64,000 bases of DNA from positions 248,001 through 312,000 of the forward strand of contig CBDFHF010000003.1 of NCBI GenBank assembly GCA_965247565.1, written 5' to 3'. The translations under genes and the position numbers were made by a program. The notes below the pieces were generated by a model. It had not been told where the DNA came from. It searched no databases and worked only from the letters and a program-made list of their open reading frames with translations. This document shows positions 9,371 to 18,532 of this stretch, one piece after another. Source of the DNA: CBDFHF01 sp965247565 (lineage in GTDB: Bacteria > Pseudomonadota > Gammaproteobacteria > Methylococcales > Methylomonadaceae). Within the stretch, counting starts at the first letter, position 1. The number at the start of each line of letters is the position of its first letter.

Positions 9371-10963
9371 ATGGCGGTCATACATGCTATTTCGCCGATC
9401 AACGGGGGGGATCTTGGTGATTTTGAAATCAGTACTCCCGAGGCTATTCACCAGGCCATGCAAACCGCCCGGTCTGCTGCTAAAGCTTGGGCAAATATTG
9501 ATATTTCTAAACGTAGCAAAATACTGTCGCTATTCAACCGAATTCTGTTAGATGAAGTTGATAACGCTTGCGCGGTCATCAGCCAAACCACAGGCAAAGT
9601 TCTGACCGAAGCTTTGTTGGGAGAGATTTATCCGGTACTGGATCTGGCCAAAAATTACCAAAAATACGCCGCTCGCATTTTAAAAAGCCAGGGCGTTATG
9701 ACTTCACCGTTTGGTTTTCCGGGCGCTACTGCAGAAATCGTCCGGCACCCCTATGGAGTTGTTGCGGTGATTTCGCCCTGGAATTATCCTTTTCAGATTA
9801 CTGTTTCCCAAATGCTCAGTGCGCTCTATGCAGGTAACGCGGTGATTTTTAAACCTTCAGAATTAAGTCTTCCGGTTGGTCAGCTTATTAACGACTTATT
9901 TGCCAAACTGGACTTACCAATAGGTCTGGTGCAATCGTTGGTTGGCGATGGTTTATGCGGTCAGCAACTCATCGATGCCGGCCCCGATTTAGTTGTATTC
10001 ACCGGAAGCTCAACCACAGGTCGATTGGTCATGGAAAGAGCCGCCCAACATCCTATTCCGGTTTTGCTGGAATTGGGTGGCAAAGATGCGATGCTGGTGT
10101 TCGCGGATGCTCACTTGGAACGCGCTCGCGATGGCGCTTTGTACGGGGCTTTCTGTAATAGTGGGCAAGCTTGTGTCGCTGTTGAACGGCTATATGTGCA
10201 GCAAGATTGTTACCCGGTTTTTCTGCAGATGCTGATTGATGGCGTTGGTCAACTAAAAATCGGCCATGATCCAGAGGGCGATTTAGGCGCAATGACCTCA
10301 AAGCAACAAGTCGATATTGTACGAGAACAATATGAAGACGCTATAGCAAAAGGGGCTAAAGTCTCTGGCCCCCTTGAGTATCAGAACAACTATCTCAAAC
10401 CTGTGGTGTTGTGGAATGTAAGTCAAGACATGCGTGTTATGTGTGAAGAAACCTTTGGTCCCTTATTACCGGTTATGTCTTTTTCAAGCGAGGCACAAGC
10501 TTTGCAACTCGCCAATACCGGTGAATTTGGCTTAAACGCCAGCATCTGGAGTAAAGATATTGGCAAGGCGCAGCGGATCGCCGCGCAATTAAATGTCGGT
10601 AATTGGTCTATCAATGATGTTCTAAAAAACGTCGGTCACCCCGGTCTTCCCTTTGGCGGTGTCAAAAAAAGCGGCTTTGGGCGTTACCGGGGAGCAGAAG
10701 GTTTGCGAAACTTTACTTTTCCAGTTTCCGGATTAACCAGCCGCAGCCATTTACCCAAGGAACCTAACTGGTTTCCTTATTCTGAGACCAGTTATCAGCA
10801 ATTTAAAGGCTACATGGATTTTGTGTTTGGTTCAGGTAGTCTGCACAACCGCATCCGCCGCAACTGGCAGGCTTTACAAGCTTTTCGCGACTATTCCGCT
10901 TTCGATTTAAAACAAAGGTGGCAAAACCTGAAATTGCTGCTGCCGTGGACACGAGACTTTTAG
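9371..10963 (+). CDS. ald: Aldehyde dehydrogenase of the C30 carotenoid cluster
   Basis: NAD(P)+-dependent aldehyde dehydrogenase. By position between crtN and crtNb it is expected to oxidise the carotenoid aldehyde made by CrtNb to the carboxylic acid, as proposed for the Methylomonas cluster. From the ATG at 9371 the protein has 530 residues with the ALDH motifs 'VISPWNYPFQ', 'FTGSSTTGRLV', the general base Glu234 in 'LELGGKD' and the nucleophile Cys268 in 'NSGQACVAVERL', plus 'EETFGPLLPV'. The frame is open to a TTG at 9344 inside crtN, but the ATG two bases after the crtN stop is the natural choice. About 65 C-terminal residues extend beyond the catalytic fold and are Trp/Arg-rich; they may touch the membrane where the carotenoid sits. 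Confidence 0.9.
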   Translation: MAVIHAISPINGGDLGDFEISTPEAIHQAMQTARSAAKAWANIDISKRSKILSLFNRILLDEVDNACAVISQTTGKVLTEALLGEIYPVLDLAKNYQKYAARILKSQGVMTSPFGFPGATAEIVRHPYGVVAVISPWNYPFQITVSQMLSALYAGNAVIFKPSELSLPVGQLINDLFAKLDLPIGLVQSLVGDGLCGQQLIDAGPDLVVFTGSSTTGRLVMERAAQHPIPVLLELGGKDAMLVFADAHLERARDGALYGAFCNSGQACVAVERLYVQQDCYPVFLQMLIDGVGQLKIGHDPEGDLGAMTSKQQVDIVREQYEDAIAKGAKVSGPLEYQNNYLKPVVLWNVSQDMRVMCEETFGPLLPVMSFSSEAQALQLANTGEFGLNASIWSKDIGKAQRIAAQLNVGNWSINDVLKNVGHPGLPFGGVKKSGFGRYRGAEGLRNFTFPVSGLTSRSHLPKEPNWFPYSETSYQQFKGYMDFVFGSGSLHNRIRRNWQALQAFRDYSAFDLKQRWQNLKLLLPWTRDF

Positions 10964-12451
10964 ATGAGTAATAACAACAAACATATCGTCATTATTGGTG
11001 CTGGATTAGGCGGACTTTCTGCGGCTATTTCTCTAGCTAGTGAAGGGTTTAGCGTCGATTTGATCGAAAAAAACGACAAAGTCGGCGGCAAACTCAATAT
11101 TATGAATAAAGAGGGCTTCACTTTCGATTTGGGGCCGTCGATCCTTACCATGCCGCATATTTTCGATGCGTTATTTACCCGAGCGGGTAAAAACCGGGAA
11201 GATTATGTCAAGTTTTCAAAAGTAGAACCGCATTGGCGAAATTTTTTTGAAGATGACACTGTAATTGATTTAACGCCAGATGCCGAAGCCATGCGCCGGG
11301 AGTTGGAAAAACTCGGCCCGAAAACAGCCGAAGAATTTGCGCGTTTTATGGCCTATTCGAAAAAGCTATGCTCAGAAACGGAAGCGGGCTACTTCGCCAA
11401 AGGCCTGGATAGTTTCTGGGAATTGCTGCGCTTTTACGGCCCGCTCCGGAGTTTAAACTTTGATGTATTTCGTTCCATGGATCAAGGTGTGCGCCGTTTT
11501 ATATCTGACCCAAAACTGGTAGACATTTTAAATTACTTCATCAAATACGTGGGCTCATCCCCCTACGATTCGCCAGCATTAATGAATTTATTGCCGCATG
11601 TTCAATTCGAATACGGGCTTTGGTACGTTCATGGCGGCATGTATGGGCTGGCGCAGGCCATGGAGAAGCTGGCAGTTGAACTCGGGGTGCGTATTCATCT
11701 GAATACGGAGGTTACCGAAATCCGCCGCGAAGACACACGAGCAACAGCTGTTTGTCTAGCTGACGGTCAACTATTGGCTGCTGACATCGTTGTTTCCAAT
11801 ATGGAAGTTATCCCGGCTATGGAAAAGTTGTTGCACAGTACGGAAGCTGAACTCAAAAAGATGCAGCGTTTTCAACCGAGCTGTTCCGGATTAGTCTTAC
11901 ATCTGGGTGTTAACCGCATTTATCCGCAACTGGCACATCACAACTTTTTTTATTCCGATAAACCACGGCATCATTTTGATGCAATTTTCCATAGTCGACG
12001 CTTATCAGATGATCCAACCATTTACTTAGTTGCTCCCGTTAAGACTGATCCTACCCAGGCTCCATCTGGCTGTGAAATTATCAAGATATTGCCACATATT
12101 CCCCACATTGATCCTAATAACCCGCTAACGCCCGAAGATTATCTGGCTTTCCGCGAGCGGGTGTTGATCAAATTAGAACGTATGGGTTTGACTGATTTAC
12201 GCAAACATATCGTCACCGAAGAATATTGGACGCCTCATGACATTCAATCCCGCTACTATTCCAATCAAGGTTCAATATACGGCGTGGTTTCTGACCGTTA
12301 CCTTAATTTAGGCTTCAAAGCGCCACAACGCAGTAACCAGCTAACTAATTTGTATTTCGTTGGCGGCAGTGTTAATCCAGGTGGAGGTATGCCAATGGTA
12401 ACTTTATCGGGTCAACTGGTAAGGGATAAAATTTTGGCTGATTTGAGATAA
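10964..12451 (+). CDS. crtNb: 4,4'-diapolycopene/diaponeurosporene oxygenase (CrtNb/CrtP type)
   Basis: CrtI-family flavoprotein that oxidises the terminal methyl groups of C30 carotenes to aldehydes. The 495 residues start with 'IVIIGAGLGGLSAAISLA' and 'EKNDKVGGKLNI'. They carry segments very close to Staphylococcus CrtP: 'FDLGPSILTMPHIF', 'IKYVGSSPYDSPALM', 'QLAHHNFFYSD', 'MGLTDLRKHIV' and 'YFVGGSVNPGGGMPMVTLSG'. The ATG follows the ald stop codon with no gap, so translation is coupled. Together the three proteins would yield diapocarotenedial and then the acid form. Confidence 0.92.
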   Translation: MSNNNKHIVIIGAGLGGLSAAISLASEGFSVDLIEKNDKVGGKLNIMNKEGFTFDLGPSILTMPHIFDALFTRAGKNREDYVKFSKVEPHWRNFFEDDTVIDLTPDAEAMRRELEKLGPKTAEEFARFMAYSKKLCSETEAGYFAKGLDSFWELLRFYGPLRSLNFDVFRSMDQGVRRFISDPKLVDILNYFIKYVGSSPYDSPALMNLLPHVQFEYGLWYVHGGMYGLAQAMEKLAVELGVRIHLNTEVTEIRREDTRATAVCLADGQLLAADIVVSNMEVIPAMEKLLHSTEAELKKMQRFQPSCSGLVLHLGVNRIYPQLAHHNFFYSDKPRHHFDAIFHSRRLSDDPTIYLVAPVKTDPTQAPSGCEIIKILPHIPHIDPNNPLTPEDYLAFRERVLIKLERMGLTDLRKHIVTEEYWTPHDIQSRYYSNQGSIYGVVSDRYLNLGFKAPQRSNQLTNLYFVGGSVNPGGGMPMVTLSGQLVRDKILADLR

Positions 12452-12893
12452 AGACCGGTATTGATGCTATTAAATTAAACTTTTTTGGTAATTGTCCGAT
12501 AAATACAATGAGTCATTTAATGCTTTTTTGCATCGAAGCCCAATGACATATGAAAAAACCTAGCGGAATAGTTGTTTTTACCGGCACCCATTGCCATAAA
12601 CATTAAAAAAATTAGTATTTTTAGCCTAGTAGAAACTAGCTTGAAACCTTGTTACCAAGGCTATCCGCAACCATTGTTAGTAAACTTATTAAGTTTGCGA
12701 CCAGCAAAATACAATTTTTTATACTAAATTCGTTCAGTTTTGAGTTACATTGCTAAGATAGAATTAAGAAAAGATTATTTGTTGAACAACACTAGCAAAT
12801 GCCAGCTGAGCTTAGTCACTTTGTATAACGAGCATATGCGCCCATTACCCCATACTTTTTTATCAGTTTGGGGTTATAAACAAGGTAAAAAGA
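12452..12893. other. Intergenic region
   Basis: 442 bp of AT-rich DNA between the carotenoid operon and the lytic transglycosylase gene. A 72-codon frame at 12740-12958 overlaps the next gene and has no coding character. No clear terminator hairpin or repeat was found. Confidence 0.5.
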
Positions 12894-14693
12894 ATGCGTT
12901 TATTACTGTTAGCCCTAAATATTTTAATCAGTGTGTCTTTATCGATAAATGCGCCTGAACTTGCTGCTGCCACATCGGCAAAACCCAGTAAAAGCAAAGG
13001 ACAAAAGCTTTATCGTGCACATTTCAATAAAAAATCACCGACCAATCCCGGAGATGTGTGGGAGCGGATTCGTTTAGGAATGAAAATTCCTCATCCGATT
13101 GCTATGCAGGTCCAGGCATCAGAAAAAAATAATTCTCTGAATATTGATGGCCTAAGCTTAGGTTTAGCGGCAGCCTCTGGAACCCCGTCGGCTTCCATGA
13201 AAATGCGTGAAGCGCCGAGTGGAATAGACTCTGTGGCTGAAAGCCACTTAAAAGTGCTTCCGCATAAACTTAGCGCACCGACAAACAATTACACAGAACT
13301 AGGCCGGTTAAGATTAGGTTCTAAGTCCCCCGCTATCGTCAGCTGCAAACAGCCAACACCAGCAAAGCTCAGGCAGGAATACGCACTTAGAAATAAGGCC
13401 AAAATGGCTCAGCTAAACGAGCAAATCAAAGCCAGCATGGAATTTCATCCAGAGTTACGCAGGCGAACGGTTATCATGGGGTCAATGGGACAACCTAGCA
13501 ATAATGCCTTACCTACATCCTTATCTGAGCGAGCTCAAATTGGACATTTGGCAAAAACAGCCATTGCAGGAAAGCCTTGCCTTTCCAGTTCTGAACAAAA
13601 CATCACTACCGTTGGTACTGATATTAAACGCGAAAAGAATCGGCCAATCTCGCTTGAGAAACAACTCGTTAAGACTGAACGGGGCAATAGCAAGCAAGCT
13701 ATGATCGATGAGCGCATCAATCAGCACATTGCAGCTTACACACAAAATCCAGGCTTTCTGCGCCGGGTTGCTGAACGAGCACACCCTTATCTTTACCACA
13801 TTGTAGAAGGGCTGAGTAAAAATCGCATGCCACTAGAATTGGCACTATTACCTATTGTTGAAAGTGCTTATCAGCCGACTGCACAATCACCAAAAAGTGC
13901 TGCGGGTCTATGGCAATTTATTCCCAGCACTGGCAGAGATTTCAATCTGGATCAAAGCAACGAATATGATGAACGGCTTGATATTCCTCAATCTACACAA
14001 GCAGCGATCCGTTTTCTAAACGGTTTAAAAGATCATTTTAAAGGTGATTGGTTATTAGCTTTGGCGGCATACAACTCGGGCCAAGGCACGGTTGATCACG
14101 CCATTAGTCGCAATCAAGCGGAAGGCTTAGCGACAGATTTCTGGTCTTTGCAGTTGCCTGAGGAAACCAAAAACTATGTTCCGCGTTTATTGGCGCTTTC
14201 CAGCATCTTTGCCCATCCTGCCAGTTACGGTATAAAACTGCCGCCAGTCAGAAACGAGCCGTATTTTGTAAAAGTGAAAATTGACCGCAAATTTGATATT
14301 AACTATCTGGCAGATAAAGAGATCAGCACGGTCGCTAAGTTGGCGGATTTAAGCTACGAGCAATTTACTCGACTTAACCCCGGTTATCTTAGTAACACGT
14401 TATCAAGCAATGGCCCATACAATTTTTTGATGCCGGTTGCCAATGCAAACCAATTACATGAGCGCTTAGCCAGTATTGCCAAATTTATGGCAGAACCGAC
14501 CGAGCCGGTAAAGAGTGTGGTTCTAAAAGAAAAAACTGCAGCTATCGATTTATCACATTCAAGGTTGTCGCTAATTAGCGAATTGGTATCAAAAAAGGCA
14601 ACCGAAGCAACAAAATTATCGACGCCATTTTTGTCGCTTAATGTGGATGGTAATCAAACTAGACTAGTTGAAGATGAACAACCTCTAGCTTAA
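12894..14693 (+). CDS. Membrane-bound lytic murein transglycosylase, MltD-like, with long N-terminal extension
   Basis: Periplasmic enzyme cleaving the MurNAc-GlcNAc bond of peptidoglycan to 1,6-anhydro products. Residues 1-28 form a signal peptide. Residues about 30-265 are a basic, low-similarity extension with no domain I recognise. The SLT/goose-lysozyme-like catalytic domain spans about 285-430, with catalytic Glu323 in 'LPIVESAYQP', then 'SAAGLWQFIPSTGRDFNL' and 'LALAAYNSGQGTVDHAI'. Residues about 455-525 resemble the region before LysM modules in MltD, including 'ARLNPGYL'-like text, but no convincing LysM repeat is present. MltD of E. coli has 452 residues, so the N-terminal third is unusual. 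Start: ATG with 'AAGG' 10 bases upstream. Confidence 0.85.
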   Translation: MRLLLLALNILISVSLSINAPELAAATSAKPSKSKGQKLYRAHFNKKSPTNPGDVWERIRLGMKIPHPIAMQVQASEKNNSLNIDGLSLGLAAASGTPSASMKMREAPSGIDSVAESHLKVLPHKLSAPTNNYTELGRLRLGSKSPAIVSCKQPTPAKLRQEYALRNKAKMAQLNEQIKASMEFHPELRRRTVIMGSMGQPSNNALPTSLSERAQIGHLAKTAIAGKPCLSSSEQNITTVGTDIKREKNRPISLEKQLVKTERGNSKQAMIDERINQHIAAYTQNPGFLRRVAERAHPYLYHIVEGLSKNRMPLELALLPIVESAYQPTAQSPKSAAGLWQFIPSTGRDFNLDQSNEYDERLDIPQSTQAAIRFLNGLKDHFKGDWLLALAAYNSGQGTVDHAISRNQAEGLATDFWSLQLPEETKNYVPRLLALSSIFAHPASYGIKLPPVRNEPYFVKVKIDRKFDINYLADKEISTVAKLADLSYEQFTRLNPGYLSNTLSSNGPYNFLMPVANANQLHERLASIAKFMAEPTEPVKSVVLKEKTAAIDLSHSRLSLISELVSKKATEATKLSTPFLSLNVDGNQTRLVEDEQPLA

Positions 14694-14926
14694 GTTTAGC
14701 GAGCGTTGGATTCTTGTTCCAGCATTGAAGGGAAGATAAAACGATAAGTTGGCAATTGTAACAACTCACCGAGTTTATTTTTCCCAGCAAATTACGAAAT
14801 ATTAAGGATCACCCAAACTCCAGCGCTTAACAGATTTCTCCCGAGGTCGAAGTAACGACAAAACCAAGCATCTTGTGAAATAACCTAAATAGACACAGTA
14901 ATTTTTAACGCAAGCAAAAAAATCCT

Positions 14927-15316
14927 ATGAGTTTTAAATCAAGTTTAATAAAAACCGCCATTAAATTAACCCCCAATGTTTTAGTTATATGGGGTGCAAA
15001 TCTAGTACTGAAGGGCATTGCAGAACTGTCGGAGTTTAGTTTTGATCTGGATGCTCGTACGGCCTACGTAAAAACAAGGCTAAATGGCGAAGAAGGTATC
15101 ATAGAGGTTAGCTTTCAAAATTTTTCCATTATTAACACAGAAGGCACTTACGAATTTATCCTGCAAGAAGCCAAATCGAACCGGCCTTGGTTGAATAATT
15201 TGCTATCGCGTATTGTGGGAAAAGCTTGGAAAATTCCTATGGTAGAACCCATCAAGTCACAAATCGGTCTGATCAGCGAACTTTTACAACCTCAAATTGC
15301 AGATGAGATTGTTTAG
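14927..15316 (+). CDS. Conserved-looking hypothetical protein
   Basis: 129 residues, family not recognised. An amphipathic or weakly hydrophobic stretch lies at about 15-35, then a beta-rich segment (FSFDLDARTAYVKTRL, GIIEVSFQNFSII) and a helical C terminus (IKSQIGLISELLQPQI). The composition and balanced codon use look like a real soluble or membrane-associated protein. It stands alone, convergent with the DUF1801 gene. Confidence 0.5.
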   Translation: MSFKSSLIKTAIKLTPNVLVIWGANLVLKGIAELSEFSFDLDARTAYVKTRLNGEEGIIEVSFQNFSIINTEGTYEFILQEAKSNRPWLNNLLSRIVGKAWKIPMVEPIKSQIGLISELLQPQIADEIV

Positions 15317-15342
15317 ATTGATTGACAGTCATAAGTGCTCGA

Positions 15343-15696
15343 TCATTCATAGTCTTTGGCAAGAGCCACAGCCACTCTTCCTATTAGTTCGTAAGGTATT
15401 GGTTTGTTGAGAGGAAATTTCAAATTACCTTTCTCATTGCTGAACGGACGTAGCTCATTGATCAGAGCTTTGTCGTTTTGTACCGGCGGGTAGATGCCGA
15501 TATGCTTCTGAAAAGCCGCGAAGTAGATAAACGTGCGGTTAAGCTTAAAAGCAGGCATCTGATAGCTAATGACTTCTTCTGCATTGGGAACTTTGGTCTG
15601 AATGAGCTTTCGTATTTCTTCGAGGATAACTCTGGCATCAGGGGAGACCAATTCAAGGTAATCATCAATGCTTGTAAATTTCGGACGTTCCTTCAT
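15343..15696 (-). CDS. DUF1801 / YdhG-like protein
   Basis: 117 residues of the YdhG/DUF1801 alpha/beta fold. The diagnostic pattern is 'TSIDDYLELVSPDARVILEEIRKLI', then 'VPNAEEVISYQMPAFKL', then an aromatic 'FIYFAAFQKHIGIYPP' and the terminal 'LKFPLNKPIPYELIGRVA' segment. Family members include Bacillus Fra (frataxin-like iron chaperone), but most are uncharacterised, so iron handling is only a possibility. No neighbour supports a pathway. Confidence 0.82.
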   Translation of the reverse strand: MKERPKFTSIDDYLELVSPDARVILEEIRKLIQTKVPNAEEVISYQMPAFKLNRTFIYFAAFQKHIGIYPPVQNDKALINELRPFSNEKGNLKFPLNKPIPYELIGRVAVALAKDYE

Positions 15697-15829
15697 TTAG
15701 TTTCATCTCTATTAGATATGGTTTTTTCGCCTAACGGTTTTGCTAACTGGCTAGAGCAGACTTGCGCACAAGCTCGATGGTTCATTGAACAACATCAATT
15801 TGCAAGCAAATTATCACACTGATAAAGGA

Positions 15830-16288
15830 TCAATCGGCAGAATTAGTCATCGTCACTACAGCCTGATTTTTTTGGTGTGTAAATTCATAATCATCAACAC
15901 CACCTTCAAAACTAACAGTAACTAGCAAATTACCTTGACTGTTATATTTATAGGTGGCCGACATGGCATAAGCATCTTTAAAAATATCTTCAGCAGCCTG
16001 CGTGGGCATGTTTTCTCTTAACAAAAGTTTAACTTCTGGAGCTACATATTGGTTGCGGATTTGCTGATAAACAGCTTCGAAATTCGTGGTGTTATAAGTG
16101 CAAATTTGCGCCGACTTCATGTCTTCTTGCGAAGTCGGTTCATGACAAGTTTCGTTTAATGGCTCTATCGCAGGTTTGGGAATAGCCAGCTCTTTTCGCA
16201 CGGCATTAGAGGAGTCAATGACATAGCCAGCAACACCTAAAAACAACAAACAAGTTGATGCGATAACTGTTAATTTTTTATTGGTCAT
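15830..16288 (-). CDS. Hypothetical exported or membrane-anchored protein
   Basis: 152 residues with an N-terminal hydrophobic helix (about 7-23) that may be a signal anchor or signal peptide, then a periplasmic part with two cysteines (CHEPTS and ICTYN, about 48 and 63) that could form a disulfide. The C-terminal half reads as a small alpha/beta domain (EAVYQQIRNQYVAPEVKLLL; YKYNSQGNLLVTVSFEGG). No family recognised. Confidence 0.55.
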   Translation of the reverse strand: MTNKKLTVIASTCLLFLGVAGYVIDSSNAVRKELAIPKPAIEPLNETCHEPTSQEDMKSAQICTYNTTNFEAVYQQIRNQYVAPEVKLLLRENMPTQAAEDIFKDAYAMSATYKYNSQGNLLVTVSFEGGVDDYEFTHQKNQAVVTMTNSAD

Positions 16289-16396
16289 TTAACTGAGGTT
16301 GTTACCGTTTTGCGATTCGGCATTACCGACTTAATCGATGGGTGGTAATATTTCTGCTTTTACAAAACGATGGAATCGCGGATATGCGGGTGAAAT

Positions 16397-16423
16397 GTCG
16401 GGCACTTAAAATCTGTGCCCGAC
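16397..16423 (-). terminator. Candidate terminator of the PEP-CTERM-like gene
   Basis: Nine-base GC-rich arms (16397-16405 and 16415-16423) pair perfectly around a 9-base loop, about 50 bp past the stop codon of the gene at 16472. No T-run follows. Confidence 0.4.
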
Positions 16424-16471
16424 CCAGCTACAGGATCACCATGAGAAAGCGAATCCCGCTTGAGTGCCGTG

Positions 16472-17110
16472 TTAGGCTTTTTTTGAATAACGATTTCTAA
16501 AAGTTAAAAGTCCAGCCAAAGCAGAACCCAATAACCAACCTGCGGCTGGGACTGGAACGGTTGCCACTGTGATAGTATCAATGGCGGTATTACGTATCCC
16601 ACCATCAGTAGTTGTCCATTGGAAACTGTTGAATGGCGTATCACTAGTGATTCCCACAAATATCTTTCCCCCACCAACCGGATCGGGTAGATTTAATGTA
16701 CCCAGTAAATTGCTGTCAGAAAACACCTTTACACTACCAGCGCCCAGTCCGTTTAGATAGCCATCGAATCCGGCTGCGGTAAGTGGTGTTGAAAAGCTGA
16801 CCAAAATATCCTCGACTTCGCCACTAGAAGCTAATACCGTGGCCGTAAATGGATTTAGGTTAACACCAAAATTATCGTAAACCGTGGTTGCTCCGGTAAT
16901 TGCCAGAGGGCCGGACAATGATGTGTAGGTAGCAATGCCTCGCGTGATTGGATCGTATATATTAAAGTCTGCAGGAGAAAAGTCATCAAAGTTTTCAATA
17001 AGTGTTGTTACGGCTGCTGCATCGAATAATACTTTCGAGTCATAGAAAGTGACATTTGCCAATGCGGGGGTACTGACGAACAATGTTGCGATGAGTGCGG
17101 CTTTTTTCAT
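16472..17110 (-). CDS. Exported protein with PEP-CTERM-type (VPxPA) sorting tail
   Basis: 212 residues: signal peptide (MKKAALIATLFVSTPALA), a beta-rich mature domain with the 'FDDFSPADFNIYDPITRGIATYTS' and 'TAAGFDGYLNG' segments typical of PEP-CTERM passenger proteins, and a C-terminal tripartite tail. The tail is 'VPVPAAGWLLGSALAGLL' followed by 'RNRYSKK', that is a VPxPA motif, a hydrophobic helix and a basic end. Such tails direct processing by an exosortase/archaeosortase-like enzyme and are linked to exopolysaccharide producers. No exosortase gene is present in the window. Residue composition lacks cysteine. Confidence 0.78.
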   Translation of the reverse strand: MKKAALIATLFVSTPALANVTFYDSKVLFDAAAVTTLIENFDDFSPADFNIYDPITRGIATYTSLSGPLAITGATTVYDNFGVNLNPFTATVLASSGEVEDILVSFSTPLTAAGFDGYLNGLGAGSVKVFSDSNLLGTLNLPDPVGGGKIFVGITSDTPFNSFQWTTTDGGIRNTAIDTITVATVPVPAAGWLLGSALAGLLTFRNRYSKKA

Positions 17111-17497
17111 AGTTACTAAATATCCAAAGTAATAACGTTGCAGTTGCGTCCAACTCCAATAAGACGCCCTAAAAACGTAAGATGTTACGCTATTAGGTTT
17201 CCTAATTGAAAATAAAAAACTAAACCCATTATTATTTCAATAAGTTACAGTTAATTAGTGTAGCCCAAAGAATAAGAATTGCACAGTCAAAAAATTCCAG
17301 TTATGTGCATCCCTGCTGTATTAGGAATAGGGCGCCTTATAGCAGACACTCTAGCGTCAAAGCAAGCGGCATTTATGTATTTCAATGTCAAAGCTGCTGA
17401 CTCCGGATTTTTATCAATCCAATTGGCCGGGATTGGATAAGTAGCCTTCAAATAATGGGTAAGTTTTTCTGAAAAACAACTTCGGGTATCTGATACT
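17111..17497. other. Intergenic region between divergent genes
   Basis: 387 bp of AT-rich DNA containing the divergent promoters of the PEP-CTERM-like gene and the DUF3616 gene. I see no repeat, hairpin or small gene that I can support. Confidence 0.5.
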
Positions 17498-18520
17498 ATG
17501 AAAACAAAGTTTTATTCTTTAATCCCGATAATCCGCATTTTTACCTTTCTCTCAATTATGTTTTTTCAGACTGCTTGTAATAACGACCAGGAAAATAAGT
17601 ACAGTGGGCTATGCAATGCCTCCGCCGCGGTAGCGCTTGATGCGGATCATTTTGTGGTAGCGGATGACGAGGTTAATACTCTGCAAATTTTTAATCGACA
17701 TAAGACAGGGAAATCTCTGCAAACCGTGCCCTTGTCAAGCATTTTCCCCGGTGAAATCGAGGACGGAGAAGACCTTGAAATTGATCTGGAAGGCGCAGCC
17801 ACACTAGGCGATTACATTTTCTGGATCGGCTCACACAGCACTAGTAAAAAAGGCAATGACAGACCGGCCCGGCATCGGTTGTTTGCGCTACAAATAAAAC
17901 CCGATGCGGAAGGACAATTTGTTGCCACGCGAGTTGGAAAAATTTATACGTCACTGGTTGCAGACATTGACGCAGATACTCGCTTTGCAAAATACAAAAT
18001 TCACCAAGCCATGTCCATTAAAGCCAAAGAGATCGGTGGCCTCAGCATTGAAGGGCTTGCGGCAACCCCAGAAGGGGCTTTACTGATTGGTTTTCGCAAT
18101 CCTCTGAGTGGTGGAAAAGTTAAGAAAGATAAACTTTTGGGCGGCCAAGCATTACTGGTTAAGCTGGTTAATCCTTTAGACGTTATCGATGGTAAAGCAG
18201 CTCAATTTGATGATCCCATTGAACTGGATTTGGATGGCTACGGTATTCGGAGTATTGAATACCGTAGCGACAACGAATATTTAATCGTCGCTGGGCCTTA
18301 TCATGAAAACCAAGATAAAAACCGTGAAGAGTCGCGGCTTTATCTTTGGTCAGACAAGTTACGTCAAGTTAAAAAAATCAGTCTGGATAATCTCAATATA
18401 GAAGCCGCTTTTTTCTTCCCGCAAGAGGCGGGTTTATCGGTACAACTGCTCAGCGATGACGGTAATTTGGACTGCGATAACAGTTTTCGCAGTCGTTCCG
18501 AAGCGCTGGAGAAGCACTAG
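17498..18520 (+). CDS. DUF3616 family exported protein, possible lipoprotein
   Basis: 340 residues. The N terminus is a signal peptide ending in 'FFQTAC' (Cys27), a weak lipobox, so membrane attachment is possible. The body reads as a beta-propeller-like DUF3616 domain: 'ASAAVALDADHFVVADDEVNTLQIF', 'IDLEGAATLGDYIFWIGSHS', 'IEGLAATPEGALLIGFRNPL' and 'IRSIEYRSDNEYLIVAGPY'. The family is of unknown function; some members are exported and predicted to bind carbohydrate or calcium by analogy with other propellers. It stands alone and converges on alr. Confidence 0.75.
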   Translation: MKTKFYSLIPIIRIFTFLSIMFFQTACNNDQENKYSGLCNASAAVALDADHFVVADDEVNTLQIFNRHKTGKSLQTVPLSSIFPGEIEDGEDLEIDLEGAATLGDYIFWIGSHSTSKKGNDRPARHRLFALQIKPDAEGQFVATRVGKIYTSLVADIDADTRFAKYKIHQAMSIKAKEIGGLSIEGLAATPEGALLIGFRNPLSGGKVKKDKLLGGQALLVKLVNPLDVIDGKAAQFDDPIELDLDGYGIRSIEYRSDNEYLIVAGPYHENQDKNREESRLYLWSDKLRQVKKISLDNLNIEAAFFFPQEAGLSVQLLSDDGNLDCDNSFRSRSEALEKH

Positions 18521-18532
18521 AATTTGCAGCGG

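Noticed and set aside
12740..12958. 72-codon frame overlapping the lytic transglycosylase start
   Set aside because: Overlaps a well-supported gene and has no coding character.
15697..15829. Short plus-strand end 'ANWLEQTCAQARWF' that reads like a protein tail
   Set aside because: It belongs to a frame antisense to the DUF1801 gene, with no start or homology I can support.
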